A DNA stretch of 46,291 bases from Stramenopiles sp. TOSAG23-2 (lineage: Eukaryota; Sar). How positions within the stretch are numbered: position 1 is the stretch's first letter; every line of letters starts with the position of its first letter. The notes beneath the pieces are model-generated. The model made no database searches. It was given only the letters and a program-made list of their open reading frames with translations, and was not told the origin of the DNA. Shown here piece after piece: positions 9,801-18,637 of the stretch. The DNA is taken from assembly GCA_900128395.1 (NCBI GenBank), contig LT649281.1, positions 1 to 46,291 on the forward strand, in the 5' to 3' direction. A program made the position numbers and the translations under genes.

Positions 9801-12671
9801 TAACATTTTAATGCCTTTTGCAAGATCGTAAAATTTTGTTGCACGTCCAACATCGTTTAACAAATATCGGTAAACAAGCGCCAAGTACATTGCCTTTTGT
9901 TGATTCATTTTGTCATTTTTCCATGTAAAAAAGACAATATGATAAAAAATCAAACTGTCTCTCTTAGTGGTATCAAAACGCAAGCCTTCGTTCATTAATT
10001 CCAAGGCATCATCAGGATTACGTGGATTTTCCATTAAATCAAGCAATGCTTTACTAAAACAAAATAGTGGCATGCGACCTAATACTAAATTGTGTTTTTT
10101 ATGAAATAACTTTGTAAATTCAACATCTAATTCAACTATATGAACATGTAAAAGTTGCATGCATTGAAACGTACGTTCCTCTGCTTTTGACATAACTGGT
10201 ACTGGGATGTCTTCTTGTTTCTTTGTCTTTTCCCCCTCACCTTCACCTTCATCATCATCATCTGATGATAATGTATTAGTCATATCCGCCATTTTATCAG
10301 CAAATGAAAATTTTGAGCTTTTCGTATATGATTCTTTATCTGGCAATTCAATTTCTAAACATTCATTATATTTACCAAAGTAAAAGTTAAACGCACGACG
10401 CTTTTTACCAACAGATATACGCATTAATAATCCTCGAACACGACTTTGCAATAATCTAATATGGTAATACCGATGTGCTACAATATTTTCCATGTTGGTT
10501 AAAACTCGTTCCATACCTTGTTCAATAGCAACTGTTTGTTGCAATTCGTAATATATATCCTTTGCCAAGTAAATTCTAAAAGCACATTGGATAATTAACG
10601 CTTTTGCATTTAAATTTGCTATTCGCATTCTGGCAAATGCTCCTCTTGTTTTTCGCTGCAATTCATTGACCCATATTAATGTACTTTTATATTTATATTG
10701 TTGGATAACACGTCGATAAAATGCTTGTATTTTAACCACAGTCGCTATGACAAATTTAAAAATCTTTTTTGTACCGTTTTCTTCATGCCTATACCACAAC
10801 ATGATGTTTCTTTTTCGCCTATATGCAAGCCATTGACGTATATACGACTGCAAAAACGTAGATGCATCTAATTCCAATCGTATTCTTGCAACATCCATTG
10901 CCCTACCGATAGCTTGAATACGTCCTTGTACACCGCGAAATATACGCTGTATCTGTATAGCCATTTTCCCTAGATGGACAAGGCGATCGTATAAAGCTCT
11001 AATTTCATCAGGTGTCAATTGCAATGGTTTTCCATTGTCTTTTTCGCGTTCAGCTGCTTTGCTACCTGGTCGTAACATTGGGAAAAAATTAACTAGATAT
11101 TTATCAGCTCTAAATTTTGCTGACAATTTCTCAGTAAATCGAATTCGAGCTGCACGTCCACGGTATATTTTCTGAATTTGAGTTGCTGCATGTGTCTTCT
11201 CATTAAATATCCTCTCCCTTTCTTCTCGTAGCGTATCATTTTTAAATTGGTCAAACCATAACGATACTGAATATCGTCTAAAGTTTTTTTGAATTAATGT
11301 AGCAGCAAAAAACCGTTCATGTAATGTAAATGGATCAAAAAGCAACAAGTTTTTTCGTTGGTGATAATAGTTATTATTGATGTCATCGGCGTTGTTATCC
11401 AATGGTGTAGCTTGCCGTGGTACAATATCGGTAACGTTGTTATACTCTGCTGTAATACGTGCCGGTGAAGATGTTATTTGTTGAAGTTGTTGCCTCACTA
11501 GCAATGGGTTTCTTTTATTTTGCAAATTGTTTTCATCGTTTTTAATTATTATTGCATCAATTGGATTGATTATCATATCACTTAGCGATGAATCTGTATT
11601 GTTAAGATTATTTTCATCTGGTGTTGGTGGATAACTTATTCTACCTTTGGTCAATGCTTGATTTAATATATCATTATCATAGTTCACAGCTGCTAATTCA
11701 CGTTCGTCTTTTTGTTCATCAACTTTTACTTTGCTGTTCTCCTCTTTATCAAAATTGTCATCAGCATTATTCTCTGCATTTGTTGGTGATTTCAAAACTT
11801 CATCTTCATATTTTTTCCATAATAATTGATATGTATTACCTGTTAATGCCATTTCTAGCTGTTCTAAATTCGATTCATCTAAATCAAATTTACCACGTTT
11901 CTTCCTTCGACTACTTTTTCTTGAATTAGAACTTTTATTGGATGCTCTAGATATGCTACTACTACTTCCAGAATGTTTTGTGCCGCGGCTATTTACATTT
12001 TGATTATCAACGTGTTTACTGGAGAAAGTTGTCATACTTGTACGTGTACTTATTGCACTATTAGGCGACTTGTATTCTACTATTGACGTATTATTATTAT
12101 TATTATCATCACTACTTTTTTGTTTTGCATTTGGTGACAATTTTTCTTGCATTACCTGTTGGTGTTGAACAAGAGGACTATTTGGTGTTTGGGGCGATTT
12201 CATTACATTATTATTTACATGGCTATCGTATGCAGAATCATTATAATTGATCGAAGAAGACGCTGTTGATGGTGGTAAACTCGGCAACAAGAGGCCTAAT
12301 GCAGTTGGTGATTTTTTAGATAAATGATGTATTTCTCGTAAGCCGCTGCTTACACGCATATTTTTTCGCATGCCACCACTTTTATTAAATAAATTTAAAC
12401 GTTTTGCATCGTGATTTCTAGATTTGACATCCGGCGGTGTACTTATTAAAAGATGTGTTCGCAAGTCTGAATACAACGAATTTCTTGCTTTTAATGTGGA
12501 TTCCTGTGGTGGTTCTGCTATCAATCTACGAGTCCCTTCAGGTGGTATATATTTTGACGGACCCATTAGTCTTCTCTTCCTTTTGTTGTACAATTTTAGT
12601 AATATTGGACTCTGATTGTTGCCAATGTTCCTATTATCATTTTTCGAGAGATTTGGAAACAACCAAGACAT
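6870..12671 (-). CDS. Giant IQ-motif / TPR-containing protein (1933 aa)
   Basis: One uninterrupted ORF of 1933 residues. Residues 1-450 are Ser/Asn-rich and probably disordered, with basic RKSSRRKKRG at 251-260. A first IQ cluster follows (about 455-780), including AATLIQKNFRRYSVSLWF, AATQIQKIYRGRAARIRF and MAIQIQRIFRGVQGRIQA; these bind calmodulin or light chains. A helical, TPR-like section lies at about 830-970. Residues 1020-1160 include a possible C2-like beta-rich segment. A second IQ group starts near 1247 (AAICIQAYFRGILGREKAR). A Trp-containing WW-like stretch (LTYWWCQTTNETTHVGMP) is near 1530, another IQ near 1580, an acidic run near 1670-1690, and TPR-like helices at about 1730-1835. 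The C-terminus is a Lys/Arg/Glu coiled coil. A cytoskeletal or flagellar scaffold regulated by calcium is a reasonable inference; no orthologue name is claimed. Confidence 0.85.
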   Translation of the reverse strand: MSWLFPNLSKNDNRNIGNNQSPILLKLYNKRKRRLMGPSKYIPPEGTRRLIAEPPQESTLKARNSLYSDLRTHLLISTPPDVKSRNHDAKRLNLFNKSGGMRKNMRVSSGLREIHHLSKKSPTALGLLLPSLPPSTASSSINYNDSAYDSHVNNNVMKSPQTPNSPLVQHQQVMQEKLSPNAKQKSSDDNNNNNTSIVEYKSPNSAISTRTSMTTFSSKHVDNQNVNSRGTKHSGSSSSISRASNKSSNSRKSSRRKKRGKFDLDESNLEQLEMALTGNTYQLLWKKYEDEVLKSPTNAENNADDNFDKEENSKVKVDEQKDERELAAVNYDNDILNQALTKGRISYPPTPDENNLNNTDSSLSDMIINPIDAIIIKNDENNLQNKRNPLLVRQQLQQITSSPARITAEYNNVTDIVPRQATPLDNNADDINNNYYHQRKNLLLFDPFTLHERFFAATLIQKNFRRYSVSLWFDQFKNDTLREERERIFNEKTHAATQIQKIYRGRAARIRFTEKLSAKFRADKYLVNFFPMLRPGSKAAEREKDNGKPLQLTPDEIRALYDRLVHLGKMAIQIQRIFRGVQGRIQAIGRAMDVARIRLELDASTFLQSYIRQWLAYRRKRNIMLWYRHEENGTKKIFKFVIATVVKIQAFYRRVIQQYKYKSTLIWVNELQRKTRGAFARMRIANLNAKALIIQCAFRIYLAKDIYYELQQTVAIEQGMERVLTNMENIVAHRYYHIRLLQSRVRGLLMRISVGKKRRAFNFYFGKYNECLEIELPDKESYTKSSKFSFADKMADMTNTLSSDDDDEGEGEGEKTKKQEDIPVPVMSKAEERTFQCMQLLHVHIVELDVEFTKLFHKKHNLVLGRMPLFCFSKALLDLMENPRNPDDALELMNEGLRFDTTKRDSLIFYHIVFFTWKNDKMNQQKAMYLALVYRYLLNDVGRATKFYDLAKGIKMLPRTHPIAEHCQLFQRIQDDNIKSGDSFHNLLCVTKRRVDDIKLEIRVLRSGDNLLISGQLWDRVRKKREELAKAGKNNLRYAIRGIKEYRRIVMAKEVNEILYRLDRPRLLRPRYGEQLAKAFLPMLVMTTVKGRGQKLDIKFKQEPYPKMTILTTQRQVYLSLVVSQDDNGGLRILAVSEDGNEYKLWFQYKEIRELFLDYPVLWYHRKVPGWRDKGDKLLQMLVANLELHDRKKMVKRVVKDKYELSKWERTLYEEGNLTEEVKYIALDFINSKKRKLNAKNNFAAICIQAYFRGILGREKARLYKIYVMSTKLQQFWRNQRARYFLNLCMWYSRRYWAAVKIQRQMRRFLAIKHSGIYFGELLLLRTIKFKTILWKLQHQTSGVVARFNRNANSISNIINYVSYQIAYKQNYELAKEILAGQRDIGDDDTTATTSTDVEVEGKIIEKKKKKERKPEQPLLIFLKAIVHFLTTPKKKVELKNLLKPTVLLDPKAESFHYFYDIYFNRYALIHYNNPSGNINKAVCDYVLYSKRHEALNNLKQVHESLVNAREAKQWIEVDDPEDEESGLTYWWCQTTNETTHVGMPCPDDAQIEHVESMIAVITDDIRERRRAATKIQSCFRGISSRDQSAGETFKLLVKQKLFVERITIAVEAKLKHEAQEKVMAKLQKAWEKHNKKLIGNKLEPISLVKYKRLLDCKKRGVDYNSEDYSSSDEDSTEEDEDSNDEIESTSDFEPKAIEAYVFYLHLFLHNYKKARWAYENFVSQMPLGDSLQFGNLLLNFAEVEDEEEVEHRIESMESFIMETDMGEPFYDIFDRQILQLSIRKHRYQAKNIAMSKSLLARGIFLQIVRKDYYEAHLCYQKATSLNPSNRSIQCVYNVFIDRGYGAISSPVLQRRKAKIQRLASKLEWRNKKWLERLQRQKELEKKKKDERRRQRKEKRLKEQMEMETFVKGGTTMGRTKKEVGEEEEEPLV

Positions 12672-13771
12672 GCTTTATACTCTTATATTTAAATATTATT
12701 GGGTGTCTTCAAGGCATATATATATATACCGATGCAATCAGCGTATATAGTTTTTATTGATACCGTTTCCTATTACTGAATAAAAATTATAGAGTATCAA
12801 CATATTGATATATACTGTATGCAATATTGAAGTGAAGTATATATATATGTTAATGTTCACCACAGGTTTAAGTTTGTTCACTATACTAAAATGCTGAAAA
12901 TGTTATATCATACTTTTGTTAATTACCGACATTTTCCATTAAAGTTAGCACCTGAGATCTGTATACGAAATATGGAAGAAAACCATACATTTTTACAAGT
13001 GTATAATTAAAAGCATCTTGTTACACACAATTTCAAATCCTAGGTTACAGATTTTTGGTATAAATATCCGCCATTTCTAAGTGTTAAAATTTCTGACTTG
13101 ATGAAGCATTTATATGTAATTTATTCAAAGACAGTATTTACTGAGACATACTCGTTAATCCGTTTAATCTTACGATGAAAATAGTATTGTTACAATGATG
13201 AGTTTAGTAAGATAGAATGATTGCGAATTGGCTTGAGTACAAATATAAAATTATTTTTCTGTAGTAGCGTTGTATAGCGTTTCTTTGTTTCTTCTTTGTT
13301 TCTTTATTTTTTTCTCGGTTACACCACGTATTATATTTAGCATGGCATATCATCATCATCAATAATACTATATAAAAAAAGCAAAAAAAAAAACTCAACA
13401 ACAACATACTACAAACAACAAACAACAAACAACAACAACATAAACAACAAACAAAAAACCAACATATATATTCATTATAATTATAAAGCAATAATCACAA
13501 CAATTTCTGTTTTATAGATAGAATTAAATTAGAAATATTATTCAGGCAGATAGTCAACAGAGTCACTATCCTCACTATAAGTTCCACAATCTTTGACCAA
13601 AACCAAACTTTGCATTTTAATAATCATTACTTGTATCTGTCTTGCCAATAGTAATTACTAATTTATAGACTATTATTGTTCAAAATATTGTAAAAAATAT
13701 TATCACAGTCTTTTACGTTTGAGTATATAACAATAATTATCCCTCCATAGTAGAAATAAATTTATTAAGCA
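12672..13771. other. Divergent intergenic region, 1.1 kb
   Basis: This separates the divergent starts of the IQ/TPR (-) and FAM227-like (+) genes and should contain both promoters. It has a TA-rich tract (about 12717-12728), an oligo-A tract near 13370-13395 and a run of AAC repeats at about 13395-13460. A Cys-rich 95-codon ORF read from the AAC tract is low complexity and is not called. Confidence 0.6.
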
Positions 13772-14938
13772 ATGTCAAACGGAGCTAAAAATGATAATAC
13801 CGGTGCATTTATGACCGAGGTTGATGTGCAAGACCAAGAACCTGTATCACGTGTAGAAGATGAAACGTTTCTATTCCAAGAAGATCCAAATAGACAACAA
13901 TTACCAACACAAACACGCTGGCCAATTGTAGCGGAGGACGTTGCTGAAAGTATGGGAATACCAGAGGGGAGGATGTTAAGACAATGGCGTGGCTATTTTA
14001 ATTCAGAACCATGCGCTGCAATCGTTAGAGATATATTTTGGTATTGCTTTTGTAAATTTTATAAAGATGTAAAGAAAGATAGACAGGCAAAATGGGATGT
14101 TAAAAAATTAAAAAACAGAGTTGCTGAAAATTATGCTAAATTATTACATGAAGTTACGGTGAATAATGGTCATCGTGATTTATTTTTACCAGGTATTACA
14201 AATGCAGTTGCACAAGCAGTATTTTTAATATTCTATCATTCATACCCACGTTCAAGGGCAAAGTTGACAGATGATTTTAAAATTAATGTAATAGATACAT
14301 GTTCAGCATGGTTGTCTGGAACAAGGCCATCAAATCCATATTTTCAACATTGGCAAAATTCATTAAAGGAAAAAAAACGTGGTGGTGCATCAATGTTAAA
14401 AAGTAGTAGTGGGGGTGGTGGTGGAAATAGTCCATCTAGCGGTATGCAATTTACTAGAAGAAAGAAAGAAACAGCAGACTCAATGCCAATACGTAGAAAA
14501 GCACGATTAAAGCAACGAACCGTCGCATTTGAACATACTCCATTAATGCATCGTTTTTTAACACATAAACATGGACCAAAATTTAATACGATGACAAAGG
14601 TGAAAGTGCGAATGACAGAGGATCCAGGAAGACCTATTTTATGTAGTGAAAAACCGAAAGTGATTAAAGCGAAACCGGGTGCAGAACAATTAGATGGAAC
14701 GCAAGAAGAAACATTTAAAGATGTGGTACGAGATACAAGGAAACGAATGCAATCTTTAATGTCACAACATACAACTGCATTAACCTTAGTATTAAATGAA
14801 ACAGCCGCAGATAGACGTGAATTATATAGAGCAGAGAAAGAATTAGAAAGTAAATATCAAGCAATTAAAAATACTGATATTCACGAGTATAGTAACTTTT
14901 TAGTGAGCAAAGCTGCAGCAGCAGAGATGAAGCATTAA
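13772..14938 (+). CDS. FAM227-like (FWWh domain) protein
   Basis: The protein has 388 residues. The N-terminal half (about 45-195) looks like the FWWh domain of the FAM227 family: WPIVAEDVAESMGIPEG, then RDIFWYCFCKFY with Phe89-Trp90, then a helix-rich stretch with FLIFYHSYPRSRAKL. A Gly/Ser linker (about 210-222) separates it from a basic, helical C-terminal half. FAM227A/B are metazoan proteins of unknown biochemistry associated with motile cilia, so this is a hint that the organism has a flagellum. Assignment rests on my recollection of the FW pattern and overall order, not on a profile search. The start ATG at 13772 follows an A-rich leader. Confidence 0.6.
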   Translation: MSNGAKNDNTGAFMTEVDVQDQEPVSRVEDETFLFQEDPNRQQLPTQTRWPIVAEDVAESMGIPEGRMLRQWRGYFNSEPCAAIVRDIFWYCFCKFYKDVKKDRQAKWDVKKLKNRVAENYAKLLHEVTVNNGHRDLFLPGITNAVAQAVFLIFYHSYPRSRAKLTDDFKINVIDTCSAWLSGTRPSNPYFQHWQNSLKEKKRGGASMLKSSSGGGGGNSPSSGMQFTRRKKETADSMPIRRKARLKQRTVAFEHTPLMHRFLTHKHGPKFNTMTKVKVRMTEDPGRPILCSEKPKVIKAKPGAEQLDGTQEETFKDVVRDTRKRMQSLMSQHTTALTLVLNETAADRRELYRAEKELESKYQAIKNTDIHEYSNFLVSKAAAAEMKH

Positions 14939-15473
14939 AAGCGCATTTAAAAAAAAAAGAGGATTATTTTTGGAAACGCAAGATTTAGAGGTGTCATAAT
15001 AAAGTACGTTCGTAATGACTGATAATATATATATTACTCGTGTAGTATATGACTGTACTTTCAACCATATCTCATATTATGATATATTATGTGCCATTTA
15101 AAATATATGTGAGATAATATTCAAAAAAACACTAAAACTTTTATACTCTCCTCAAAATCTAGTTAAAAATACCACAGAGTACAACACGGTATACACGCTT
15201 CTCCGCGTGTATTTATAAGTGTGTGTACTATCATCTCAAACTTTTATTATTTTTGATGATACGGAGTCGTCTGCTGCTGGGTCATATATATAAAAAATTC
15301 TCTTATATTAAGACGGTTAAAATCTTATATATATATTATATTATCTGTATTTGAGCATATTACTTAACACGGAGAAGAGTATAAAATTTTTATAACACAC
15401 TACGATAAAATACAAAATATTATCAAGATTTTTAAATATGTGCCTAGATTTATAAAAATATGAATAATAAATT
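14939..15473. other. Convergent 3' intergenic with a GC-containing hairpin
   Basis: This 535-bp region lies between convergent genes. It holds a perfect 8-bp stem with a 6-base loop: ATACACGC at 15191-15198, loop 15199-15204, partner 15205-15212. It is nearly midway between the two stops. Otherwise AT-rich and without a gene. Confidence 0.55.
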
Positions 15474-17982
15474 TTACAATTTTGCATTTTCTTTTAATGG
15501 TGCAAGTCCTTGATCTAAATATTCTGACATGCCATAACCTGTCTTGCCTATTAAATTTTTATCCGTAGCATTTACAATCGTATAACGTGTCAATGCTTCC
15601 CCGATATATGTATGTTCACCATTACGAATACTTCTTAATGGCATGAAACCTATTGCCGTACCATGAATTTCGATTTTATTTTTGCCTTTTTCCGTTTCAA
15701 TATTGATTTTTAAGCGATTGTGACGTCGTAAGACGGCGTCGCTGCCACCAGGTCTTTCAATACCATCAAACCATACATCATCGTCATCACTTGATGAAAA
15801 TATACCATTTTCCATGTAAGGTGAACTGTAAGCAGTAGATACATCCATTTTACTGATACGTTCTGAACCAGTAGCACCTCTTTGTATGATTCCATGGCCA
15901 TTTCCCATGGCCCATGTACTGGATAAACCAACATCTGACCCAAAATTACCATTTAAAAATCGATATGATTTTGTTTTTGACCAATGTCTAGGTCCCCAGC
16001 TTTTGTCACGCATACCATTTCCATTGACGTCGTACTTTTTACCATCAACTTCAACAAAACCTGTTACTTTCATATGTTGTTCATAATGGTTTCTTGCAAA
16101 TTGATTTTCATCCGCTTTACGCTTTGCTTCTCGTTCTACCGGATCTTCAATGGCATCATAATAATTATCAGCGGAATAACCAGTCACAACGCCAGCATAC
16201 TCATGCACTAAATGTATATGTACATTTACTTGTTCGACATCATTGTTTGATTTGTCCGCCGCTGCTCTGTAAACATTACGTGGGTTTAACATTTGCATTG
16301 GTTTATTTAACAAGAATGTCCTACCTTTGTAGATAGTTTCGATTTTTCTCATAGGTTTCTTGATATTAATTTCCAATCCACCTGCATGAAAACCATTATT
16401 TGTCTTAATTTTCGCACGTTTGAATACAAATAATACCTTGTTAATTTGCGGCAAATAAACACAAATAGTCATCTCTGCTTGACCTTCATTTGCACGATTT
16501 CCCATTCTTAAAAACCCACCAGAAGATTCAGAACGATCATGGAAATTGAAATAAACACCTGTTTGTATGTTTTTATATGTATATATTATATTGCATATTA
16601 TGTATAGGACTTTGTGTTAGAGAGAAGAGTATAATTTGCTTGCAATACATACATATATATTATACTTACTTTCATTGTAATTTTCAACATCTGGAGGCAA
16701 TTTATGACAATAATCATCTGTTTGTTTGATATTTCCAATAACTGGTACGGGGTCAACAGGATCTAATGTATCTTCTAACATTTTAATATACCCTTTTGTA
16801 ACATCCCACATTGCCAATGTTCCTTCCCCAAATTGTTTTGCCATTGGATTTGATGCTTGACCAGCAGCATAACGTGCTGCAATACCTTGTGCAATAATTG
16901 TTCCACGCCAATAATAAAATCCAGAATAAAAATTCCAATATGGATCAGGAAATGGGCGATTGACTAATGCTGAATATTGTTGTAGCAATTCATCTTGCGT
17001 TGGAATCCCTTCACTTTCTTTTGCATCTAAACCTTTTAATCCACCAAATATTCCTTTTTTCACATTTTCTTCACTTGAAAATTGCCCGTTATATGTACTG
17101 GCACATAAATTAGCCATGTCTAACATCGGATGACCAATCGTACTTAATTCCCAATCCAATAAGGCAACAATTCGTGGTTCGGTTGGATGAAAGATGAAAT
17201 TATCAAATTTATAATCACCATGTACAATTTGTACTTCATCATCCGGGGAAAATTGATTTAAACGCTCTGCTACTTGGCGCGCACCTAATTTTGGAACTGT
17301 ATCTGAAACGGCTTCTTGCAACTCTGATACTTTTGAAATAGATTGTAATTGTCGACCAAAATAATTACCAGCACGTCCATAATCTTCTAAACCAACTTTA
17401 CGCCAATCAGCCATGTGTAATTTCGCAATGACTTCCACGACTGATTTGTAACATGCTTTTTTCTCCTCTGGGGATAAGCCATACAATACTGGTGATCCAA
17501 AGATACGACCTTCCACAAAATCCATGACAAAAAAGTCAACCCCTAAAATACTAGGATCTTGGCAAAGAACATGTACTTCAGGCACTGGTATCACACCTTG
17601 CAATGCTTTCATAATGGTATATTCACGTGCAACTTGATGAGCAGTCTTATTGGATAATTTGCCAGGTGGTTGTTTCCTCATAACAAATTTTCTACCATTT
17701 GTTGTATTTAACAAATACGTCGGATTACTTTGCCCAACATTGAATTGCCTAACATTGACATTAGTATTTTTAAAATGTTCCGGTACTTGAGCTGCAAGGT
17801 AAGATATTAATTTATCTACATTAAACGTACTTCGGATGTCGTTTGACCAATTAATTCATTTTCACTGGTTAAAATGTTCCGGTACTTGAGCTGCAAGGTA
17901 AGATATTAATTTATCTACATTAATTTCTAAACGTACTTCGGATGTCGTTTGACCAATTAATTCATTTTCATTGGATGCCATG
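15474..17982 (-). CDS. Fusion of APH/ACAD10-type kinase domain with DUF7065/DUF7064 lipocalin-like domain
   Basis: Exon A is read down from about 17982 to 16670, exon B from 16558 to 15474, with an intron at 16559-16669. The first part is an aminoglycoside-phosphotransferase-like kinase. [13 protein letters not shown] and [12 protein letters not shown] form the nucleotide-binding N-lobe, [11 protein letters not shown] carries the catalytic Asp, and [12 protein letters not shown] the metal-binding Asp. This set is typical of the ACAD10/11 hydroxyacyl-CoA kinase branch. Splicing joins it in frame to [23 protein letters not shown] and a 360-residue domain containing [11 protein letters not shown], the signature of DUF7065/DUF7064 (hydroxyneurosporene-synthase/AttH-like fold). 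The N-terminus is odd: an ATG at 17980-17982 opens a good leader, but a tandem duplication introduces TGA stops before the kinase domain. Either an unusual splice, an allele defect or an assembly error is involved. Substrate unknown; lipid or isoprenoid metabolism is an inference. Confidence 0.75.
16559..16669 (-). other. Intron (111 bp) joining kinase and DUF7065 exons
   Basis: On the minus strand the donor is GTAAGT after ...GAAA and the acceptor is CAG before GTGTTTATTTC. The intron is AT-rich with in-frame stops. Removing it gives a continuous frame (...[15 protein letters not shown]...) that restores the expected N-terminus of the DUF7065 domain. Confidence 0.85.
17771..17974. repeat. 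Tandem duplication of the kinase gene's first coding segment
   Basis: The left copy (about 17771-17868) and right copy (about 17870-17974) match at an offset of 99 bp, then 106 bp after a 7-bp length difference (left copy lacks ATTTCTA-like bases near 17823). There is a single base change near the end. The right copy carries the ATG-proximal codons. The left copy runs in frame into the kinase domain but begins with stops. Confidence 0.9.
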
Positions 17983-18637
17983 TTCAATAATATATAATGC
18001 TCGTTTTTTTTTTATTTTTTTGTTTGTTTAAATTGGTTTTTTGTATTTTCTTCACTATATATATGTATTTGTGTGTATATCCCCCTGGTATATTATATAT
18101 TATAGTTATATAAATAAATAAATGACTATATATAAGTGTATACAACAATCTATTAATTATGTTGTCCCTCCTATTGCTATTACTTCGTTCTCTATCGATA
18201 CATTGATTGATGCAGCCTATATATATCTATAGATATAAATATAAAAGATATACCATCCAACATTTGTTCATTAGACTGAGCGAGATGGATGATGGAAAAA
18301 GTATTTGGAAATTTATTACATAAAAATGAAATATTAAAATGGAAACTGTATTATATAGAATATTAATACTTTCAACCATATATTGTTAAAGGAAACTAAA
18401 AAAATGGATATTATGTTTAGAAAAATGAACTACTTTTTTGGGTATTTATGTATTTTAGTCTTCCCAATATACCTTAAACAATTGACTCTCGGACTTTATT
18501 AAAACCAGAAAGAATTCTTTCTGTTTAAACTTGTGGAAAACCACACGAGGTTGCCCAGGTATATAAATTAACTTCTCTGGGAAAACCATTAGAAAATATA
18601 TTATTACGGCCATGTATGTATATCTATCTATATCTAT
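17983..18637. other. Intergenic between kinase-fusion start and acyltransferase-like stop
   Basis: Both flanking genes are on the minus strand, so this holds the promoter of the kinase fusion and the 3' region of the acyltransferase-like gene. It includes T-rich (18007-18025) and TA-rich (18100-18130, 18215-18250) tracts and the three-hairpin block listed separately. No ORF is convincing. Confidence 0.6.
18506..18587. ncRNA. Candidate structured RNA or 3'-UTR element: three consecutive hairpins
   Basis: Three stems follow one another within 82 bp. The first is a perfect 18-bp palindrome, CAGAAAGAATTCTTTCTG (18506-18523). The second is TGTGG-AAAA-CCACA (18532-18545). The third is a longer stem, GGTT plus CCCAG (18549-18558) pairing with CTGGG plus AACC (18577-18587). 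The block is less AT-rich than its surroundings and has no ORF. It begins about 50 bp past the stop of the minus-strand acyltransferase-like gene, so it could be part of that gene's 3' UTR. The strand cannot be told because the stems are symmetrical, and function is unknown. Confidence 0.35.

Noticed and set aside
13204-13491. 95-codon Cys-rich minus-strand ORF
   Set aside because: The Cys and Val runs come from translating AAC repeats; low complexity, no start context.
15710-16336. Several 66-80 codon ORFs across the DUF7065/7064 exon
   Set aside because: Antisense or out-of-frame shadows of a clearly conserved coding exon.
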